Source: CAZADH01 sp964483805
GTDB lineage: Bacteria > Muiribacteriota > Ozemobacteria > Ozemobacterales > Ozemobacteraceae
Reading direction: 5' to 3'
Length of the DNA: 64,000 nucleotides
NCBI GenBank assembly: GCA_964483805.1
Contig: CAZADH010000003.1
Location: 24,665-88,664, forward strand
Of the stretch, positions 60,026-64,000 are shown piece after piece (within the stretch, counting starts at the first letter, position 1; the number at the start of each line of letters is the position of its first letter). Under the pieces are notes generated by a model, which worked only from the letters and a program-made list of their open reading frames with translations, was not told the DNA's origin and made no database searches. A program made the translations under genes and the position numbers.

Positions 60026-61198
60026 CTAGCACCAGTACCACTGGTTCTGCGCTCGCGTCGCGACCCAGTTCCAGCGGTGATCGACCCACACCTCGTCGTG
60101 GGCAGAAGCGATGTTCTGCCCACCCACGGGAGTACCCAGGACGCGCCGCGGCACCTGGCTCACGGCACCGATCAAGGTGGCCGGCGGAATCGCCGTGGCC
60201 TGGTGCAGGGTGCGCAATCCTTCAAGGAGCGGCCGGATGCCGCCGACGAGTTGACCGGTTTCCTGCATGGTGCAGCGGCCATCGGCCACCGAAATCTCGA
60301 GACCATAGGCCCGGTGCCCGCCATTGCCCAAGCCCATTGGGCAGATCCCGTCAGAGATGAGCACGAGCCGATCGGGACCAATCACATTGGCCACCATCTC
60401 GACCACCGGCGGAAAAACGTGAAACCCGTCGGCGATGATCTCGACCGTGGCATGCCGATCGGCCAGCACGGCCGAGACCGCGGTCGGGTCGCGATGGGTG
60501 AACGGCCGCATGGCATTGAACAGGTGGGTGACATGGTTGAAACCGCGTCCGAGCGCACGTTTTGCGATGTCGTGATCGGCATCGGTGTGGCCGAGAACCA
60601 CGCGAATGCCCAGTTTTGCCGCGTGTTCCGCGAGTGTGAACGCACCCTCTAATTCGGGTGCCAGGGTCATGAGGCGAATGAGCCCGCCGGCGGCATCCTG
60701 CCACCGTTTCAGATCATCGGCCACCCCGGCCCGCGAGGGCGACCACAACTGACTTTCCGGGTGGGATCCCCGCCGGGCTACCGACAAAAACGGTCCTTCC
60801 AGATAGACCCCGAGGATGGCCGGTGGCCGCCGCCGACGCTGTGCCACAACAGCAATATCTTGTAAAGCTCGCAGACGCGCTTCTTCATCGCAAGTAATCA
60901 AGGTTGCGACCAGGCCAGTCACCCCGGTGGCCAGGAGGCCATCGAGCATCGTCTCGATCCGATCGGGATCGCCCCACGAAAAGTCCCACCCAAACGCCCC
61001 ATGCACGTGCAGATCGAGGACTCCCGGCAGGCACCGCCCGCGTGCCAACTCGGGGCCGCGCTGCGCTCGCCAGTCATCGATACGGGAAGCAAGCCCGGCC
61101 GGCAGGTTCTCGGCGGTGTTCCAAGCGGGCCCGGTTTCCCCTCCGTGGGGAAACGTGGCACTGCGCCCATTGTGGGCGGGCGGCACGGTGGAGTTCAT
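60026..61198 (-). CDS. nagA: N-acetylglucosamine-6-phosphate deacetylase, N-terminally short
   Basis: NagA removes the acetyl group of GlcNAc-6-phosphate in amino sugar recycling. The 390-residue protein (ATG 61198, AGGAGG upstream) keeps the amidohydrolase motifs: PGVLDLHVHGAFG, GVYLEGPFLS, GHTDADHDIAKRA, HLFNAMRPFTHRDP, IADGFHV and ISDGICPMG with catalytic Asp. The usual N-terminal beta-sandwich strands before the barrel are replaced by about 50 unrelated residues, and codons near the start include the 23-bp sequence also present at the AlkD-like gene. The C-terminus is Trp-rich (RWNWVATRAQNQWYWC). No other nag genes are adjacent. Function likely but the N-terminal region is odd. Confidence 0.88.
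   Translation of the reverse strand: MNSTVPPAHNGRSATFPHGGETGPAWNTAENLPAGLASRIDDWRAQRGPELARGRCLPGVLDLHVHGAFGWDFSWGDPDRIETMLDGLLATGVTGLVATLITCDEEARLRALQDIAVVAQRRRRPPAILGVYLEGPFLSVARRGSHPESQLWSPSRAGVADDLKRWQDAAGGLIRLMTLAPELEGAFTLAEHAAKLGIRVVLGHTDADHDIAKRALGRGFNHVTHLFNAMRPFTHRDPTAVSAVLADRHATVEIIADGFHVFPPVVEMVANVIGPDRLVLISDGICPMGLGNGGHRAYGLEISVADGRCTMQETGQLVGGIRPLLEGLRTLHQATAIPPATLIGAVSQVPRRVLGTPVGGQNIASAHDEVWVDHRWNWVATRAQNQWYWC
61154..61176 (-). repeat. 23-bp repeat, second copy (in nagA 5' region)
   Basis: Identical over 23 bp to 15308-15330 in inverted orientation. On the nagA coding strand it is followed by a perfect hairpin, GTTTCCCC/GGGGAAAC with a 5-nt loop (61134-61154 region). It encodes HNGRSAT near the N-terminus, as does the copy at the AlkD-like gene. 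Confidence 0.7.
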
Positions 61199-61366
61199 GC
61201 GTGGGGCCTCCTCGGCGGTCCATGAAATCGATCCCCTCCATTGTATCGCAAATCGCCGGCAAACTTTTTTTCCCCGAGCGGTCTCGGCGAACAATGTTGA
61301 GGGTGAAGTCAGGAGACCGGAATCGGTTCGATCACGACCGACGCAAGTCAACCAAGGAGTGTAAAT

Positions 61367-61924
61367 ATGATGTGTTGCCAGGTGTGTCCGTTTGCCGAGG
61401 GCAGTTCGTCGCTGGCGGCGTTGTCGCTGCCAGCAACATGGCGAAATCGGTGTTCGCCAAGCCGTTGCGTGCGTGAACAGCGACTCGAAGCGAAAATGTG
61501 CCCCGACATGTGCCAGCGGCTCCGTTGGCGCTGTCCGCAGGATCTCTTCGTCGTGCATTACCTGTTTCACGACCTGCCACTCGCACAACGACTGGCCTCA
61601 CACACCCTGGATACAGCAGCGCTGTCGCGGGACAGTCAGTTGCTGCTGGCGCTGCTGCAGGCGGCCCAACCAGTGCAACGGGCAGAACTGAGTGAACGCC
61701 TGCGCGAAAGGTGGCCCCACGCCCTGGGTTTGCTCGACACGGCGCTCGGCCGTCTCGGCGGCATCACCATCGATCGACGGTCGTTGCCAAACCCTGTTGT
61801 GGCTGCACGCGCGCTGGACCTGCCCGCCCCGCCGGCCCGCAAAGACACGGCCGCGCTGGCTGCCCGCTGCCTGCCGCGCTGGCACCCGGCCCACGTGTTG
61901 CCGCTGTTTGGCGCCACCCAGTGA
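61367..61924 (+). CDS. Hypothetical protein with Cys-rich N-terminus
   Basis: The 185-residue protein starts at the ATG at 61367 with AAGGAG seven bases upstream. The first 60 residues contain eleven cysteines or more (MMCCQVCPF, RCSPSRCVRE, MCPDMCQRL), compatible with metal binding. The rest is Leu/Ala-rich helical, with LLLALLQAAQPVQRAELSER reminiscent of a winged-helix or FeoC-like scaffold. A shorter version from the ATG at 61496 is possible. It is divergent from nagA and convergent with the HEAT-TPR gene. Confidence 0.5.
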   Translation: MMCCQVCPFAEGSSSLAALSLPATWRNRCSPSRCVREQRLEAKMCPDMCQRLRWRCPQDLFVVHYLFHDLPLAQRLASHTLDTAALSRDSQLLLALLQAAQPVQRAELSERLRERWPHALGLLDTALGRLGGITIDRRSLPNPVVAARALDLPAPPARKDTAALAARCLPRWHPAHVLPLFGATQ

Positions 61925-61939
61925 ACCGGCCGCGAACGC

Positions 61940-64000
61940 TCAGGCCTGCCCCTTCGTTTCGGCCACGAGACGCTCGAGCATACGTCGTGCATACGTGTTC
62001 TGTTGGCTGGCCGCAGGGGTCATCTGCACGACCGCCGAGAAAGCCTCCGTAGCCTCGCGCCAGGCCCGCCGGCGATAGTAGACCATGGCCAGGTTCAGGC
62101 GGAGGTTCACGTCGCGCGGCTCGACCTTCACAGCCATGGTGTAGGCTTTGGTGGCGTCGATCAACCGCCCCTGCTTGTAAAACAGGTTGCCCAGCGCGGA
62201 ATAGGGGTAGGCCGATTTCGGGTTGATCTTGATCGCCTTCTTGAGCGACTCTTCGGCCTCACGCACCGCACCCTGACGCATCTGGCGCATGCCGTCCTGG
62301 AACGCCTCCTGAAACTGCTCCTGCCGGCGCCGGGCCGCCTGCAGGGCCTTGTCGAGCTTGTCGTAATCGGCCGGTGGCATGATCTGGCGCAAAGCGGCCA
62401 TCGCCTCGCGGCTGATGAGAGGTTCGGGGTCTTTGATCAGTTGCATCAATGTCTGCTGGCCCTCGGCATAACGCATCTGCCCCAAAACCTTGATCGCGGC
62501 CCGTCTTTCTTCCCAGGGGCGACCGGTTTTGACCAGTTCGAGAATCTTGGGGGCCGCGGCCCGATCGCCGAGGTCGCCCAACGCCAGAATGATCGAAACG
62601 CGAATCTCCGATTCGCTTTCGACGCTCAGTGCCTTGAGCAAAGGATCGATACACTCCGGTTGGCCAATCTGACCCAGAGCCCGCACGATCTGACCCCGCA
62701 AGCCCATGGCATCGTCGTGGAGGAGCCGCAGCAGATCGGGGACCGCACGCTTCACCCGCATCTGTCCCAACATTTCGACGACCCGCACCCGAATGGTCCA
62801 GGATTCGCGCGTCAAGGCAAACAGTAGCCCAGGCACCGCGCGGTCATCGCCAATCTGACCCAGCGACCGAGCTGCCGCCAGCGCCAGATCTTCGTCTTCG
62901 TCTTCGAGTGCCTCGATCAACGAATCGACCGCCAGCGGATTGCCGAGGCATCCGAGGGTTTCGGCCGCGGCGACACGGGCCGGCCAGTATTCGTCTTTCA
63001 TCCGGGCGACAACCATCTCGGCGTCCTCTGGCCGACCAATCTTCGCCAGCAACAGCAACGCCTGGCGCCGCACTTCGTCGGCCTTGGTCTGGGTCATCTT
63101 GAGAACCTGGGGCCGGGCTTCCTTGGCGAAACAGGCCAAGGCACGTCGCAACCAGTAGTTGAGGTGCTCGTCGAGCTTGCCCAGGTGCTGCAACAACCGC
63201 GGCATCACCATCTCGATGGGCATGCGCTGCAAGGTCGCAACAACACTTTCGAGCAACCGTCGCCGATCGGATTTCAACATCGACAGAAGGTCGTCGAGAA
63301 CGCCGGCGCCATAGTTGGCGAGCGCTTTCTGCGCCGCGCTGCGAATCGATTCGGACGGATCGTCGAGCGAGCGGAACAACAACGGCAGCGAAATCTGCGA
63401 ACCGATGCGACCGAGCGATTGGATCACCCAGTAGCGCACCTCGGAATCCGCTTCGGTGGCCAGATCCGACAGTTCCATCAGCGCTTCGTCGCCGAGGCTG
63501 GCCAGGACTTCGGACGCGGTTTTGCGAATCGTCCAGGAGCGATCGCGCAGCATCACCACGAGTTTACCGACGAGACCGATGGGTCTCAGTTGGCCCAGAC
63601 AGCGCAACGACCAGAAACGCACATCTTCTTCAACAGAGCTGAGCGCGCCGATCAGAGAGTGATTCACCTTGTCGCCGTCGCGGACGACCGCAGCCGCCGC
63701 TTCTTTGCGCACCACCCACGACGGATCGGTGAAGCGTCCGATGAGAAGCGGCACCCCCTCGGGATGCTTGAAATCGCCCAGCGCCTGCACTGCAGCCATG
63801 CGGATCTCGGAGTCGGGGTCGCTGACGAACTTCTTGATCTCGGTGAACGCCGATGCTTCCTTCATCTGGCCCAGAATCCTGATGGCCCAGAAGCGACGCT
63901 CTTTGTCTTCGCTCTCGAGTGCCGCCGACAGCGGCATCACCGCATCGCCGCCCATTTCGGAAAGAGCGCGCGCCGCCAGGGAGCGGCCCATCCAGTATTC
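61940..64000 (-). CDS. HEAT-repeat/TPR protein, 5' end beyond the window
   Basis: At least 686 residues are encoded here and the frame is still open at the right edge. About 15 HEAT or PBS-lyase repeats (units of ~31 residues; DPSWVVRKEAAAAVVRDGD, DSEVRYWVIQSLGRIGSQ, EDLALAAARSLGQIGDDRA, ESWTIRVRVVEMLGQMRVK) cover all but the last 150 residues. A coiled link (LDKALQAARRRQEQFQEAF) and about three TPRs follow (AEESLKKAIKINPKSAYPY, ATKAYTMAVKVEPRDVN). It is a scaffold protein combining both repeat types that form separate genes at 27820 and 29727. No signal peptide can be judged. Confidence 0.85.
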   Translation of the reverse strand, partial: EYWMGRSLAARALSEMGGDAVMPLSAALESEDKERRFWAIRILGQMKEASAFTEIKKFVSDPDSEIRMAAVQALGDFKHPEGVPLLIGRFTDPSWVVRKEAAAAVVRDGDKVNHSLIGALSSVEEDVRFWSLRCLGQLRPIGLVGKLVVMLRDRSWTIRKTASEVLASLGDEALMELSDLATEADSEVRYWVIQSLGRIGSQISLPLLFRSLDDPSESIRSAAQKALANYGAGVLDDLLSMLKSDRRRLLESVVATLQRMPIEMVMPRLLQHLGKLDEHLNYWLRRALACFAKEARPQVLKMTQTKADEVRRQALLLLAKIGRPEDAEMVVARMKDEYWPARVAAAETLGCLGNPLAVDSLIEALEDEDEDLALAAARSLGQIGDDRAVPGLLFALTRESWTIRVRVVEMLGQMRVKRAVPDLLRLLHDDAMGLRGQIVRALGQIGQPECIDPLLKALSVESESEIRVSIILALGDLGDRAAAPKILELVKTGRPWEERRAAIKVLGQMRYAEGQQTLMQLIKDPEPLISREAMAALRQIMPPADYDKLDKALQAARRRQEQFQEAFQDGMRQMRQGAVREAEESLKKAIKINPKSAYPYSALGNLFYKQGRLIDATKAYTMAVKVEPRDVNLRLNLAMVYYRRRAWREATEAFSAVVQMTPAASQQNTYARRMLERLVAETKGQA

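Overview
This is a 64 kb stretch of GC-rich bacterial chromosome with one 10-N scaffold gap at 50059-50068. The organism looks like a diderm. There are many signal peptides and lipoproteins, Skp/OmpH-like periplasmic proteins, type IV pilin-like genes, FtsH and WecB. Large HEAT/TPR proteins and big multi-domain signalling proteins suggest a deep-branching environmental lineage of the Riflebacteria/Ozemobacteria kind. That placement is a low-confidence inference, because no rRNA gene or phylogenetic marker here settles it. There are no insertion sequences, prophage genes or CRISPR arrays.

Layout. 1-5.6 kb: a truncated gene, a lipoprotein with a Gly/Thr microsatellite, a PD-(D/E)XK nuclease-like protein, a four-gene tRNA operon (Val-Asp-Phe-Cys) with its own promoter and terminator, a DsrE/YedF-like protein, and two secreted proteins with strong promoters. 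5.6-16.3 kb: prmA with an ADP-ribosylglycohydrolase, a PDZ-containing esterase, a lipoprotein/DUF120-like/pyroglutamyl-peptidase operon, a secreted protein-arginine deiminase, a B12-binding radical SAM protein and an AlkD-like DNA alkylation repair protein. 16.3-19.1 kb: a SahR-like ArsR-methyltransferase regulator overlapping ahcY, preceded by two copies of a long AT-rich palindrome. 19.1-25 kb: two coupled SpoIIE-type phosphatases, each with two extracytoplasmic sensor regions. 25-37 kb: a flavodoxin-ferredoxin protein, a DnaB-like ATPase/TPR/HEAT operon, and a 1684-residue hybrid histidine kinase coupled to endonuclease IV.

37.4-46.3 kb holds the most notable system. Three prepilin-type proteins resembling PilV, PilX and PilW are followed by two paralogous Skp-like periplasmic proteins, a 1417-residue secreted protein and a second secreted protein, all head to tail and mostly with overlapping start and stop codons. 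The order recalls the minor-pilin/PilY1 tip-adhesin cassette of type IV pili, but with an unrelated-looking large protein and two inserted chaperone-like genes.

46.3-64 kb: wecB and ftsH, a HEAT protein interrupted by the gap, a zinc-ribbon protein facing it across a 32-bp dyad, a minus-strand operon (MBL hydrolase, lipoprotein, GNAT, secreted protein), a three-subunit molybdenum hydroxylase, nagA, and a HEAT-TPR protein running off the right edge.

Regulatory sequence is unusually legible. Several sigma70-type promoters with 17-nt spacers, perfect-stem terminators and three clear dyads can be read directly. A 23-bp sequence occurs twice, near the 5' ends of the AlkD-like gene and nagA, and the octamer GTAAATAC is over-represented.
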